Numbered from the stretch's first letter, positions 1 through 13,724 are shown. The stretch is 64,000 bases of DNA from Rhizopus arrhizus (GCA_024220505.1 JAKZZE010000012.1:1426001-1490000); one strand, 5' to 3'. A program made the numbers and translations. Notes: generated by a model not told the origin, from the letters alone.

Positions 1-387
1 TTAAGGAGAGAATAAGGAGTGTGCGCTAATGCATGATATGAAGTCATCTTCTTGATGGTCAAAGTCCGTCACAGATCGCAAAGGGGAGTTGTTGGGCACA
101 AAAGGAACAAAGATGTCCCCCCCTCCCTTAAGGACAGTTCATATCAAATTTAGAATAGATCCGATATGGAAAAAGTGATTCAGGGTGATTAGAATTCTCG
201 GATAATAGCCACTTTCTCCTTTTTTTTTTTATCCCTATTTTTCATGACGTTTGGTTTTTGGTGTTTTATAAACATATTGATTTGAAAAAGAGATGAATCA
301 CAATAAAAAAAAGGTGGCTATTTTGCCTCAGTGCAGCCTAATGTAATTTTATTCCCTCCATCAAAATTGAGAATAGCGTGTATGCGC

Positions 388-420
<33 letters not shown>

Positions 421-719
421 AAAAAGAGAGAGAAGCAATCGTTTGATAGAGCAACATGGAATCAATAGGATTCACGTAAAATGACAAGATGAAACTAGTT
501 GTTGGAAAGATGAATATGTAGAAGGGAGTCTCGTACAATTTGGAATCTTTTTTATATACTCCTTTTTTCGTGTCATTAAAGAAGAAAACGCGATAAAATA
601 AATTTAATACGCAGATAGAAACCAGTAAACTGGAACTCAATATGACTCGTCCACTGGATGGAACAAAGAAATACTCTGGTTACTTTAATAGTAAATAATA
701 GGAGGGGAGAGTATCTAGA

Positions 720-758
<39 letters not shown>

Positions 759-1260
759 ATACAAACTAGGTTAGAGATCATATGTAATGTCAATCAGTGA
801 ATTCTTTGCATAATTACGTGTGGTGCGCAGTTAAGTACATCTTTTTTTGTCAATGCACGTGATAACATGGATTGCTTTGATGAATAATTATCCAAGAGAA
901 AGGAGGGGAGGTGGATGACGTGATCAGACGGTAGACTCAATAGATGAAGTTGTATGGATGAGGTGCCAGTGATTCAAGAATACTTTCACTTCCTTTTTTG
1001 AACCATAAATTTCAGAATATTTGGGGGTACAAAATGATATTCTCTCCCCCGATTTATTGTGCAACACGATTGGTGTGTATGTGTGACAAGAGAGGATGTT
1101 GCCCCTGGTTACATTGAACTTTTTTTAAAAACTGATTTTATGCATAAAGAGCTTATTTTTATTTTCAATAAACATAGCAACATAAATGACAACATAAATC
1201 CACGTGGAAAAAAAATAGTGTTTTAAAATGAGTGACTGTTATAAGTGAAGGATGGAATGA
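1..1260. other. AT-rich spacer with long T runs
   Basis: No gene is supported here. Two uninterrupted T runs (389-419 and 724-756) create spurious lysine- or phenylalanine-rich open frames on both strands. The right-hand part probably holds the 3' UTR and terminator of the zinc-finger gene that ends at 1261. Confidence 0.6.
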
Positions 1261-2295
<1,035 letters not shown>

Positions 2296-3600
2296 ATTAG
2301 TTGTTCTTTATTAATAGTAAAAAAAGATAATAAGAAGCAACTATATTTATATACTTTTTATTTTTAAGCTTTTATATCTGGTTGAATATGCGTGTATAAC
2401 AATAAGAAAAAAAAAATTAATTTCAAAATTATTTTCAGGGAATGAAAATAAAAAAAAAGGAGAGAAAAAAAAAAAAAAGAGAGAGAAAAGATAAAAAATA
2501 GAAAAGAAACAAAGGGTGTGTGGTTTTAAAGCGAGTTTTTATTTGCATTGGGATTGATTCAAAAAAAAAAAAAAAAGTTCTTTATATATTTTACTTATCT
2601 GGGAAATAATCAAGGAGAAAATAAAAAAAAACCACTAGACATAATGGGGGACAATTGGGGGGAGTTAGGGAGGAAAGAAAGAAAAGTAATAAAGACCCTG
2701 TCAATTATATTCTAGTTGTACAAATGATCGTCTCATCCCCCTTTCTTTGAAATCATATTGAATCAGTGAATCGATGATGAATAAACAAGAATAAGGAGGA
2801 CACTGAATTTCCTTTTTTGAACAGCTCAGTGTTTGTGCGCTTTTTTTTTTTTTTCTTGTCCCTATTTCCCCACATGTACCAATTTGGTTGAATGGGGGAT
2901 GTGGATGGTTTGAAATATAAAAAAAAAAGTTTATTTTATGTTTACTTTTTATAGTAATCCCATCACTCACATCTTTCCATATTTTATTCTTTACTCTTTA
3001 CTCTTTTTCACTTTGATGTTTGTCTCACTTTCTATATTTGTACACGACATGTGGAAAATCAGTGACAAAAGAATTCATTTCATCATTCAATAAGAAAAAA
3101 AAAAGGGAGGGCAATGGTAGTAACCCTTTTATTGATAAACTATTTATGTAACCTATCTTACCATTCATACGTTTTTCAATTGAATTGGTATTAAAAATGT
3201 GGCGTATATTTCAATATGACACATACACAAAAACAATAACCAATCCTTCGGTTTACACGGAAATCAATCCCGTATTTACTTTTGAAATTCAGATTTTACA
3301 TGTGTTCATTAAAGTCATCTTTCTTAAAATGTTGTATTAAAAAGGAGCCGTCTCCTTTTCAAGCTATCTCTCTTCTTCTTCTTTTTCCCTTCTTTTTTAT
3401 TTTTCATGAATCTAGATATTTCATTCAACCTTCTTTGACATTTTCCCCCTTTTTTAAGTTTTCTTAAACTATGCAGCTTATCTTTGACTCCGCTTACAAC
3501 AATAAAAAATAAGAATAAAAATCAATTCTAGGCTGAGGTATGAATAGAATGTGTTTATAAAAAGATCTATTCACTTTACCAAAAAAAAAATACATACACA
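2296..3600. other. AT-rich intergenic region
   Basis: Upstream region of the zinc-finger gene. It holds many A and T homopolymers and purine-rich stretches around 2440-2640. Short open frames lack codon structure. I see nothing else. Confidence 0.5.
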
Positions 3601-3701
3601 AAATTTACTGTTGTTTCAACGCCAAAATGCGGGGGGGGGTTTTTTTTTAAAAAAAAGGGTGGCTAATAAAACAATTTAAATGCAAGCTTTCAAAACCAAA
3701 G

Positions 3702-3767
3702 GGCGGTTTTTGCTTTTCCAAAAGACGATTTCTGCTTTTCCAAAAGGCGGTTTTCATTTTTCCAAAG
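3702..3767. repeat. 22-bp tandem repeat, three units
   Basis: Three imperfect 22-bp units follow one another at 3702-3723, 3724-3745 and 3746-3767. Each has the form (g)gcgg-T-rich-cttttccaaaa. They lie just left of a Tc1-like transposase relic and could be subterminal repeats of that element. Confidence 0.7.
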
Positions 3768-3829
3768 GAGTGATGTTTTTTATTTATTTATTTCAAAATT
3801 TGTTCAAATAAAGCTATAAAGATGAGTGC

Positions 3830-4240
3830 TTGCTTTTATTACAAAGATGGACAAGGAAATGACGTAATGGACTGAGATGTTGAAGTAACCCCTTTTGATC
3901 TAACAACCTTGACTCGTATCAGGCAATTCTGTGAAATGCAAGAAAAGGAGCAAGCATCTACTTTTGAAGAGCTAGACACAAGTATGAAGGAAATGACAGA
4001 CACAGTTAAAAAGCAAGTAAAATACTATAGCAAACATTCGAATGAACAAAAACTTTTTGTCTATTTCAATAAATATGTTTAATACTGCCAAGTCCGGTCG
4101 CTTAGCAGATGGTATCAGTGAGCTTACGGCGCAAAAGTGGGCCAAGAGGCTTAAAGAAGATAAAGATTGGGAATATCTTTGAGAAATAAACCATCTTGAT
4201 AAATAGGACAAAACCTTAATTAGTATCCGTCACTAAATGA
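3830..4240 (+). mobile_element. Relic of a Tc1/mariner-like transposase N-terminus
   Basis: A decayed reading frame on the + strand encodes a segment ending in KYYSKHSNEQKLFVYFNK. After a frame change comes a helix-turn-helix-like stretch, GISELTAQKWAKRLKED, then stops. The order (charged lead-in, then an HTH with the TAQKWAKRLKED motif) matches my recollection of fungal Tc1/mariner-type transposases; this is recognition by eye. Frameshifts and stop codons show it is dead. No catalytic DDE domain follows in place. A 38-nt T run (4368-4405) lies downstream. Confidence 0.5.
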
Positions 4241-4365
4241 AACAACGACAACCTCATAACAAAGACCTAAATGATAATAAAGAATACTAGTGCCTTTCCT
4301 AAGTAACACTCTGGAAAACGAATCTAGCTGTTATATGAACCCCTTCAAGTTTTCTCGCTTAGCCC

Positions 4366-4409
<44 letters not shown>

Positions 4410-4728
4410 CCGTAAACAAGAACGCCAAAAGTCACAGCTTCTCTAGGCAATCTTGCTGTCTTTAGCTTCGTGTGCAGTCGTCGTTTACATAATTCCAAAA
4501 CCCTTGCGCGAGCAAGATCAACAGATGATTTCGGCGTTTTGACGGGCTTTATCTCTCCATTACCCTATTTCGTAAAAGTCTGTGTAGAACGCGAGATCGG
4601 GTCGTGTAGAAACAGAATCAGGCATTCTTTGCTTATTTGCCCCCAGGTTGTGAAATCCCTGGGTAAATAAAGGATCGCGTTAATATACAACCATGTCAAC
4701 CTTACTGTACTAATTTGTGTTCAACATA

Positions 4729-5410
4729 TCATAATGCCATCACCTCGTTGTGAGGCGACCACAAAGAGCAAAATAAACCGCTTACTGACTTAGCAGTGAA
4801 GTTGATCTCATTTGATTGACCTTTAAGGGGATTGGAGTGATTCAAGTAAATCCCAATCAGGCTATGATGAAGAGCCACTTTATCGACAGTATTGTTCTCC
4901 ATTACTTTGTTCCATAAATTGAATACATCGAACGATGTTTCGTGGTAGTTTTCTCAAGGGTACCAAATAGAATCTCTTTCAACAACCATCCATTGCAGCA
5001 GCCACAATTTTTTAACAACTTAACTTAATGAAAGGCTTCTTTGCTGCTCTCCTTTTAAGTAGTGACTTCATTTGATTCAGATGCTTCACCAGAAGGTAAG
5101 CTTTCTGATACTGACACGCAGATTTCTTCTTTACCGTTTTTGTTTTACGGTGCTTACATATGAAGTAACGCGTCTCCTTTGACAATAAACAAGCTTTCAA
5201 TGCCTTTTTGGACATATGAAAGACAACATTAGCATGTGTCTTATTAACATGAGTCTGATGTTTGATCCAACTGGTATGATGAATAACAACATTGATAGAC
5301 CAAGCGGCAAATTACATTTCGTCTGCAAACTGGATATTGACCAAAGGTTCATTAGCATATTTAGGAGTACTTTTTTTTTTTTGAATAAAAAGGCATTAAA
5401 CAATGTTGAT
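4729..5410 (-). pseudogene. Protein relic of unknown family
   Basis: Read on the minus strand, a stop-bounded frame of about 75 codons at ~4729-4960 begins NYHETSFDVFNLW and ends SLWSPHNEVMAL. Further upstream, in broken frames at about 5012-5410, lie NEPLVNIQFADEM and HMSKKALKACLLSKETRYF. These read like real protein rather than random AT-rich sequence, but there is no start codon, several stops interrupt the set, and I do not recognise the family. It sits between a Tc1-like relic and STE24, so a transposon protein or a dead host gene are both possible. Confidence 0.4.
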
Positions 5411-5709
5411 AGATGAAAAGGACAGCATTTTATATATTGTTGTCAGTAAAAATAAGATAATTGATAAATCAAAAGCATGCATCGAGGTGTGATTGCTGCA
5501 ATTGATGGTTGTTTAAGGAGCTCCTGTTATTGAAACGACTGTGTTTAAACGAAAAAGTAATTTGCGCGGAATAAAGATTGAGGTCACTTTAGTCTTTTCG
5601 TTTCCCGCTTTTTTTTTTTTTTTATTAAACTCTCCTGTTTTCATCGATCAAACTTTATTATCATCACTAAACTCTATTGAATTAAAACATAAGCTTTATT
5701 CATAATGAT

Positions 5710-7143
5710 TTACAGTTCTTTCTTATCTTCAACTGTAATAGGTTTATCAGAAGTAGGTTTTACGCCAAGTGCATTCAATCTTTCTACAAGACTAGGATGA
5801 GAATGGTTCCATGCAGAATACAATGGATCCACATTAAATCCACCCAAGTTTTTGATGCTCAACTTGATCAAAGCACTACGTAATGTAGATGCATAACCTA
5901 ATTTGAGAGCATAAGCATCTGCTTCATATTCATTCTTTCGTTGATAGACATGTTGCAAAAATCCAATCACGCTCTCCACAGGTGAATAAATAAATTGGAA
6001 AAGCATGAATCCAATCAATGTTGGCATCGTATCAAATCCAAAGTGATCATAGAGTTGCTTGTTATGAATAAAGAGAGAGAATAACCAAAAGATGGTGAGT
6101 AAATGAATCTGGTTGACAACAAGTAACTTTAGTGTATGGCCCATCTTCCAGTGACCTAACTCGTGTGCCAAGACCGCACAGATCTCGTCATTATCAGAGT
6201 GTTCAATCAACGTGTCGTAAAGTACAATGTGCTTATTTTTGCCAAATCCATAAAAATAGGCATTCGAATGACTTGAACGCTTGGATCCGTCAATGACGTA
6301 AAGTTTCTTTAAAGGAAAACTGATGCGAGCAGCCAATGCTTCAATACGGGTTCTTAATTCACCTTCTTCCATAGGAGTCAATTTGTTGAATAAAGGTTGG
6401 ATGAAGGTTGGATAGATGGTGATGATAAACAATTGAAATATAATTCTATTATTGCATGTTAGCCTCACTTTATCTCATCCCTCCCCCCCTTTTCACTTAC
6501 ACAATAACCCAAACATAAAAGTAAAACTTATCGCCTGTTGCTTTGATGATCCATAAAAAGGCAGACATGAATGGGAACATGATCAAGGCCAAAACCAATT
6601 GAGATTTAAGAATATCAGCAAAAAAGAGACCTAATGTTTGATTATTAAATCCGTGTCGTTGTTCAACCACAAAGGTCGAATAGAGATTAAAAGGAATCGA
6701 GGTCACGGTTGAAATGAGAGTAAAGAGAGCAAGAAAAACAAGTGAATGAAGAATTTCGTAATCAGTACCATAGCCACCGATCTTGTAAAGAATATTGCCA
6801 GAGAGGTCCCAGATGAAAGGAAGCCCATCGTATTGAAGCATCAACAACGTTTCGAGTTGTTTGTAAGCGCCTTCAATAAATCCAAAACGAGATTTGTCCA
6901 AGTTGTAAGCCTGTGCCTTTTTGAAATCAACTTCAGTAACAATATCGGCTAATTCCTTGGGACGATCACGCATCAAATAACGACGGTATTGACGGTAACT
7001 GTAACAGAATGTTAACTTTTGCTTTTTTTTACACATGATCTTGTTTACTTGAGGTATTGTTCAAAACCATAGACAATACAAGAAAAGTACAAGACAAATT
7101 GCTTGTAATTAAGTCCATCTAAATGACCAAGTATATCAGCCAT
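5710..7143 (-). CDS. STE24: CAAX prenyl protease 1 (Ste24-type zinc metalloprotease)
   Basis: Integral membrane metalloprotease of the ER and nuclear envelope. It removes the C-terminal tripeptide from farnesylated CAAX proteins and does a second cleavage in a-factor-like pheromones. Three exons (7143-7049, 6998-6501, 6445-5710) join in frame to 442 residues, normal for the family. The HExxH zinc site appears as HELGHWKMGH, and the third ligand region as KNEYEADAYAL. The family motif PLFNKLTPMEEGEL precedes the protease domain, and hydrophobic segments lie on both sides. The ATG at 7143 is chosen because it gives a short first exon spliced to NYRQYRRYL. The ~570 bp upstream to the LINE relic contain no other gene. 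Confidence 0.9.
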
Positions 7144-7775
7144 CTTGAATTTAAAATAAATGGAAAAAAAAAATGCCAACGCGTTGCTTGCATTTATAGG
7201 CTATAATTAGTTTTCGGACATTACAATGTTTTGTTTTGAAAAAAAAAAGGAATCCTTGCATAGATACAAAGATCGATAACAGTAAGGAAACCCTTTGCTG
7301 CTTATGTTATGAAACCTTCATTATGGATTGAATGCATTGAAATTACATGTAGAAAAAATAGTGTCGATTTGGCTTTGAAAGAGGGAACACACCCATTTAA
7401 ACACTATTTATATTTACAAGACCGCAGTGGACGCATGGTATCTTGCTGACACCTTTTCATCCGGATCGGATTAAAAAGAAGGGTAAAAACAAAGAAAGGG
7501 CGTAAGAAGGAAGCGAAGTGAATGAACACTAGTAAGGATTTTGAAGTAACCAACCAAGAGTCTTTGCCTTCGTTGTAGAAGCTGTGATGGCAGTTCATCA
7601 TTATGAGAAAGACATTGAGTTCAAGCTAGATATGGCATAAAGCAGACCATCAAACGAACCAAAAAGAGACGTTTTGTAAAGAATGTAGATTGTGAGCACA
7701 TGGTTTTTTATAAATGAAAATTTTAATATTTATTAAATCAATCAGTATACATGAATAAAAAGGGATGCAAATATG

Positions 7776-8922
7776 CTAAATAATGACTTGTCACGAGAAT
7801 ACAAAATACGCTTAGCATAAAGCATCTAAAGCGATTCACTTTGATAATCCTTTCCAGATTTGACTGACAGACAACCCGTCCAAGACGAGGGGCTACTCAA
7901 AGAACTATTGTCAGTGGTTCAACAAATGAATGCATTGGTAGAATGTATGTAATTACTTGTATAAATTGAAAATCAACGTTGACTGCATTTTAAAAATGAA
8001 TTACTTTGAAACGTTGCTACACTGTTGGGTGAGAATGATTACACCCTGAGCTCACAAAATAATTACAAGCATTCAAAGAATAAAAGAAAACCCGACATTC
8101 TTTTGCTAGATCAACCCTTAAGGGTTCATATATGACACCACGGCAAGGATGAGCATGACAAAACGAAAAGAACCTAAATTTAGTTTATATATTTGAATAA
8201 GAATAGTATGTAGAGTTTGTTGGTAAATACACATTAATTTGTATATAGGAGCAAACGTTATAAACTTTACCAAGAGAACCTCTTCAGCTGAGAAATATCT
8301 CTGGAGAGCAAATCCAAATCTGAAAAAAGCCGAGCATATATACATGAGCTCAATGAACAAGTTGACTAATACATTATAAGCTATTTGAATATAACGCCCT
8401 TTCTCAAGAGAAATGGGATCTTCTCAAAAAAAAAAAAAAAATACTAAAAAAGTTCATTTTAAATTTTGCAGAAATGGATATATCTGAAGGAATAAAAGAC
8501 CAAATAATTCCAAAATCAACCAAGTGATATCTCTCGATGGTATTGGATAGAGATCAATGGAAAGTTATCTGGGTATCTCTAATGAACAGCTGGATCAAAG
8601 AATTTCAAGCGAAATATCACCAGGATTGTTTCTCCAGGAACTGGCGTGGAGCATCTAGATATTAAAGCGAAACTTTAAGCGGTTCCCAACTTTTGTTTTA
8701 CACTTTACTCTGCTGAAATTATCGATCACCATAACCCTGAATCAATGCTAAACATATAGTCAGCAATATTTCACTTGATGACAACCTAGATGGCTCAAGA
8801 AGAACTCCTCACAAAAGTAGCTCCGACATCAACAGATTGCCCTTAGAATCTCAAATTTGATCATCAACCATCCTAGTTGTAAGTATCTATCACTGGTTGA
8901 TTATAATGACACTATCAGTAGG

Positions 8923-8972
<50 letters not shown>

Positions 8973-9675
8973 CAAGGCAATAAACATGCTTGGTTCTCTT
9001 ACTAAAGTCAGGCGGCCCTATCAGTCTCAGCTATCGGTATTCGATTTCACCAAGAGATCCTGACTGTAAAGCCTCTACAAGCATCAAAGATACTTGGTAA
9101 AAGCTAATCAATTGTTTACAAACAAGTTTCATGCACAATAGGCTCATGAAGGACCATGGTCCTGCCTGTCCATTGATTATAAAAGTGTCCTTACATCAAA
9201 ATCGATACAAGAAAATTTAAGAGTGATGTCAGATCAAACAAGAGCCTACGGTCGCATTCACCTCAAAGAGCTTTCAACGTATTAAAAAGGTTTGGTTTCT
9301 CAGATAGATTCATCCAGTGTGTCTTCAACCTTTTCTTTGGTAATCCAATCTCGGTCAACCAAAATGGGTTCTTGTCTGATAATATACGATAACAACGAGG
9401 ATTATGTCCAGACGACTCCATTTCATCTACACTTTTCAATTTTGCGATAGAGTCATTCTTACTATCTGGTATTAATAATGAAGCCCTTAGTGGCTACTAT
9501 CGTGATGCTAAAAGATCCAAATCACTAGCATACGCTGATAATATACTGATTTTTATTAGCTCAAAGAAAAAAAAAAGAATCCATAGAACTACAAAAGGGC
9601 TTACATATATACAATAGTGTATCTAACTCTCAAGTAAACTGTTCAGAGTCAGTAGTATCAATTTTTATTCATGTA
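7776..9675 (+). mobile_element. Degenerate LINE (non-LTR retrotransposon) with reverse transcriptase palm
   Basis: At about 9285-9570 the + strand encodes a broken LINE reverse transcriptase. Visible pieces are GFSDRFIQCVFNLFFGN, then QRGLCPDDSISSTLFNF (the conserved RQG.P.SP..F region) and SLAYADNILIFI (the F/YADD box, with the second Asp changed to Asn). Stops and frameshifts make it inactive. A 34-nt T run followed directly by 13 A (8926-8972) interrupts the element. The left part, from about 7776, starts with a block (gacttgtcacgagaat) that recurs near 37807, so part of the same repeat family lies there. The left boundary is approximate. Confidence 0.75.
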
Positions 9676-9793
9676 TGTTTTTTGATGAGTTTTAATAAAT
9701 ACTGAAATTTTCATTTATAAAAAAAACACTTCCTTTGAGTGTGACTCCGAACACTTTTCACAACTCTGTTAATTAACCAATACGATCACCCTA

Positions 9794-11180
9794 ATGGAAA
9801 ACTCAAGTGTGTTTGGTCTTCGACATCAGGTAATCTCTAGTTGATCATCTCTCTGCGTGTCAGCTAACTCTATAAACTATCTTCATAATGTAGGCGAGAT
9901 GTTTGGCATCTGTAAAGAAAAGTACAGAAAAAAGCAAATTTCTTGCAGGAACAGTGGGAGCCAAAGAGAATGTTGTATGTTTATTAGAATATGACGATGA
10001 CAGCACAACGCTATCTTCACTCATGTATAACCATCCGGATGAAGTATGGGATATTGCTTCAAGCCCAAGCGACGAAGATTTATTCTTCACCTGTCACAGT
10101 CCAGGTAAATGTTGGCAGAAAGTCTCTCTATGCCTAAACTAAATTCCTCTCACAAGTATCTGGAAATCCAATGAAATCCAAAGCAACCCTTTGGCATAAA
10201 TCGAATGAATCAATTGAAAATGGACAGCAGGATTTGACAGCTTTGATGATACTAGAGCCTGAAGGAATAAAAAAGTTGGTAATTTTTTTCGTTAGTTAAC
10301 CTGAATTGTCATCTGAACAAAATGTATGTAGAGTACTTTGGGACCCGCAAGAAGGAAGCGATCAGATTGTATCTGTTAATTCCAACAGCCTTTGTCTTTC
10401 CTCAATTGATCATGCCTCTGCAAAGGTATCGTGTTTTTTAAATAATCAATACACATCCTGTTTCTCATTCACACAATTATGTGTATACAAAAAAGACTAT
10501 ACTTTCTGTAGATGTATCAAGTATGTTTTCAAACGAGATGAATTCACCTGCACTTCAGCAACTTCAAAACGCGGTATGGAATAAACACCATCGTGAGTTA
10601 GTTACAGTAGGAGGATGTGCCGTCTCTGGCTGGGATTTACGATCAGGAAAAACTAGCTTTCAGAAATTAGATGCTCATCAAAGTACGATACGAGCAGTGG
10701 ATTGCAATCCCAACAAACCTCATCATCTTGTGACAGGTGGTGATGACGCGCTTGTTCAGCTTTGGGATGCTCGACAATTGACCAAACCAGTGATTATGAT
10801 CAAGGAAAATAGCCACTGGGTATGGTCAGCAGCATTTAACCCGCTTCAAGATCAATTGCTGCTGACATCGAGTTCAGATGCTCTTGTTCATCTTCACAAT
10901 GTTTATTCAGTCTCCTCAGCAGCTAATGTGGAAGACGATGATGATGAAGAAGAAAGAAGGTATAGATCAAGTTTACGTTCAATGGTACACTACTTATTCT
11001 ATTTTTAGGGAAAAGCCAAAAGATGGATTGATCTGTAGTTATGATCAACATGAAGATAGTGTCTATAACGTTACATGGAGCCCCGCTGATGCTTGGACAT
11101 TTGCGTCTCTTTCATATTCTGGTAGAGTTGTTATCAGTCAAGTTCCTTTAGAAGAAAAGTTTAAAATTTTAGGTGTATAA
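9794..11180 (+). CDS. EARP/GARP-interacting WD40 protein (EIPR1/TSSC1 family)
   Basis: WD40 beta-propeller of the EIPR1 (TSSC1) family. Animal members bind EARP/GARP tethering complexes and act in endosome-to-Golgi and recycling traffic. Six exons start at the ATG at 9794 (MENSSVFGLRHQ). Family landmarks appear in order: HPDEVWDIASSP, VLWDPQEGSDQ, DCNPNKPHHLVTGGDDALV, HSHWVW-like SHWVWSAAFNP, an acidic EDDDDEEE loop, and the terminal block EDSVYNVTWSPADAWTFASLSY. About 350-360 residues are predicted. The junction after GIKK uses a less obvious donor (gttggt, 10275) to the acceptor at 10331. The following junction (10425-10521) also needs a weak site, so these two introns are tentative. The next gene begins only 215 bp downstream on the same strand. 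Confidence 0.83.
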
Positions 11181-11395
11181 ATAAAGGAAGCCCCGGCTTG
11201 AGCGAAGCCAAAAGTAAAGTACAGCGAGCTTCCAATATAATCAAAAAATTATGCGCTCGATATGTCTTGATATCCATACCGCAAAAGTTCAATAAAAACT
11301 TTTGACACATTGGTCAGGTCTAAAGACCGACTTTGTGACGCGCCCTTTTTTAAGAGTCCGTCTAATGATCCAACTTCTCGAAAAAATATAGTGAA

Positions 11396-12634
11396 ATGCT
11401 CCTTGACAAGTTGTGGGCAGATATGCTTTGTTTAGATAGGTTTGACACGGATGAATGGTATTATGTAGGTGAGGGCAATGCAAATATTGTTATGAGATAT
11501 ACCGGATCAGAACAAAATCTGGTATGTACACACATATACAAAGTAGGTTTACCTGTTTGTTGACACAATAGAGTAGAAAGGAAAGGTGTTGCGAGTGAAA
11601 AAAGAACAAGAGTTTACCAAACAAGCTGCCCTATTTTCTCAACAGTTTATAGAAAAAGTGGTGACTCGGTTACTTGGAAAAGAATATGTTGTTCATTATG
11701 AAATGGTACATGTCACTCAAGATTTCTTAAGCTCATTAGCAAACTCGATTGAACTCAACCGACCATCATTTCGTTTAAAAAAAAAAGTAAACTGTAACTC
11801 AACAGCAGCTATACTCCTAAAGGACTTGACACAACAATGGCATCCAAACTCTGCCTTCACATTTGAACTAAAAGTAACCTAAAAAAAAACATGAGAAAAA
11901 TTAATACATAACTGATTGATTATTAGCCAAAATGGGGGTTTAAATCTTATTCTCGGTCGATAAAGGATCATAAAGTAAAAGAAAGTCATTGTCGCTATTG
12001 TATGCATTCTCATTACAGAAAATTAATGATTGGTGAATACTGCCCACTAGATCTTTACTCAAGAGACGCTCCTCGTGTGAAAAGGGCTATTAATGCATTA
12101 ACCAAAAATTCCAATCTTGAAAAGACATTGAAGATTTTTTGCGGTCATGGTGATGATAACCTATTTTTAAAAGACAATCAAGAAGCGATACTTGAGATGA
12201 TTATCATTCAAGATCCAATATTGACTAAATTGCAAACGCTTCAAAGGCAACTCGATTCATTAGACATTGAAGACATCATGTCAATTTATAGAAAATATAG
12301 CCATCAGCTACAAGAACCTGATATTGCAACATGGGAAAAGACAGTAAAGTGCTATGAAACACGCTCAGACGACAATGATGAGATGCAGCAATTATACGAG
12401 TATGTGCTATCCATGACATTTAAGGACTGCTCTATATTAATAAACCTAAGGCAAACAAATGAAGAAAAGAAGGCTGTGAAGTATATCCAATATAGAGGGA
12501 TATATGTAGAATATGACATTAAAGTGATTGATGTGGATGCTAAAAGTATACATAAAGTACCATATTGGTTTGAATTGGATCAAACAATAGTTCAATTTGC
12601 CATTGACACCAATTTTAATAAAATGTGTTATTAA
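11396..12634 (+). CDS. IPK1: Inositol-pentakisphosphate 2-kinase
   Basis: Phosphorylates Ins(1,3,4,5,6)P5 at the 2-position with ATP to make phytic acid (InsP6), which is needed for mRNA export and inositol pyrophosphate synthesis. Three exons (11396-11521, 11586-11873, 11927-12634) give 373 residues. Family signatures are all present: GEGNANIVMRY near residue 26 (nucleotide-binding loop), VLRVKK just after the first intron, FELKPKWGF across the second intron, HCRYCMHSHYRK followed by YCPLDLYS (zinc-binding and substrate region), and a late CSI.I ... VIDVDAKSI segment with the metal-binding Asp motif. Introns are 64 and 53 bp. Fungal Ipk1 proteins vary greatly in sequence, but the motif order leaves little doubt. 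Confidence 0.9.
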
Positions 12635-12753
12635 TATACTCTGTGTGCTCATTCTGACTGTTCTTGTTTAGGCGTCCATATTTTTTTCAAGTAACTGGAG
12701 CGGAGAAACAAAGCTTTTTTTTTTTATTTTTTATTTTTTTTTTTGGTTTGGAA

Positions 12754-13637
12754 ATGTCAAAGGACAGAGATTTCGAGATCGGTAATTTACCTGAAGGGCT
12801 GAATGTCGCTCCTTCTTCTGGTGCACCAAAACACTTGAACACAGTCTCGCTTGATTTAAAACAAGATGTGAATCAATTTGGACTTGCTGGCAAAATATGG
12901 CAAAGGTAAAAACCAATAGACAAACCTATGCTTGTACACTCATACAAAAAAGTGCTTATACATTACAAGCTTTATTTTCTCCCGATACCCGATCCACCTT
13001 AGAACCATCTCATCCTATCCCTGAAGCTTATTATCTATCATCCACCGAACCTATACCACAAAAGCCTTACAGAATATTAGAATTAGGAGCAGGCACAGGC
13101 TATGTGGGCATCTCACTAGCCAATCATCTCAGGGCCCCCGCAGAGGTCACTATCACTGATTTGGAACAAGTAGTTCCCTTGATACAAGAAAATGTCAATC
13201 TTCACTATCATCAGACGCCCGATTCAGCCAAAATCATTGTGGATCGTTTGCATTGGGGAAATCAAGAGGACAATCGAAAGCACGGCAAGTTTGATTTAGT
13301 AGTGATCAGTGACTGCGTGTATTTCCCAGAGCTCTTTGACTTGCTCCTTTCAACCCTTTTGGACATTTGTGACATGTCAACACGTGTTGTGATTGGTTAC
13401 AAGTGTCGTTCACTTGAGAAGGAAATTGGATTCTGGCAAGATTATTTTGGTCGCTATTTTGAATATGTACCTGTTCGAAAATTAATCACGACAGAAAAGG
13501 GCGATAAGGAGCTGGGTGAGTTCTTGGGAGAAGAAGAACAATTATTTGTATTTATTGCTACAAAAAGACCACAGGATGAAATTAAAGCGGCCGATGATAC
13601 TTTTACTACACTTTTGTTTTGTTCAATGGGAATTTAA
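12754..13637 (+). CDS. Class I SAM-dependent methyltransferase (METTL21/EFM-like)
   Basis: Predicted protein-lysine methyltransferase of the Methyltransf_16 type. Two exons (12754-12905 and 12953-13637, 47-bp intron) give 278 residues. The SAM-binding motif is ILELGAGTGYVGISLA near residue 100. An acidic ITDLEQVVP (motif II) follows, then a late ISDCVYFPELFD that corresponds to the D.VY substrate motif of the METTL21/EFM group. The segment GLAGKIWQSAYTLQALF before motif I matches the family's G..vW.sa..L pattern and supports the intron. Known members methylate elongation factors, chaperones or other cytosolic proteins; the substrate cannot be decided here. The next gene starts 87 bp downstream on the same strand. 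Confidence 0.8.
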
Positions 13638-13724
13638 AAAATAAAACCACGAGAACTGATGTAATACAAGAAAAAAAAAAAAACTATTTTTTTATATTTC
13701 TTTCTTGTTTTTTTTAAAAAAAAG

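Noticed and set aside
338..764. Two open frames with poly-Lys stretches around the T runs
   Set aside because: Coding arises only from T/A homopolymers; no splice structure or domain.
3702..3767. 22-bp units as a CRISPR-like array
   Set aside because: Units are directly adjacent with no spacers, in a eukaryotic genome.
10275..10335. Frameshift in the EIPR1-like gene
   Set aside because: A donor at gttggt (10275) spliced to the acceptor at 10331 keeps the frame (GIKK|VLWDP), so a break is not needed, although the site is weak.
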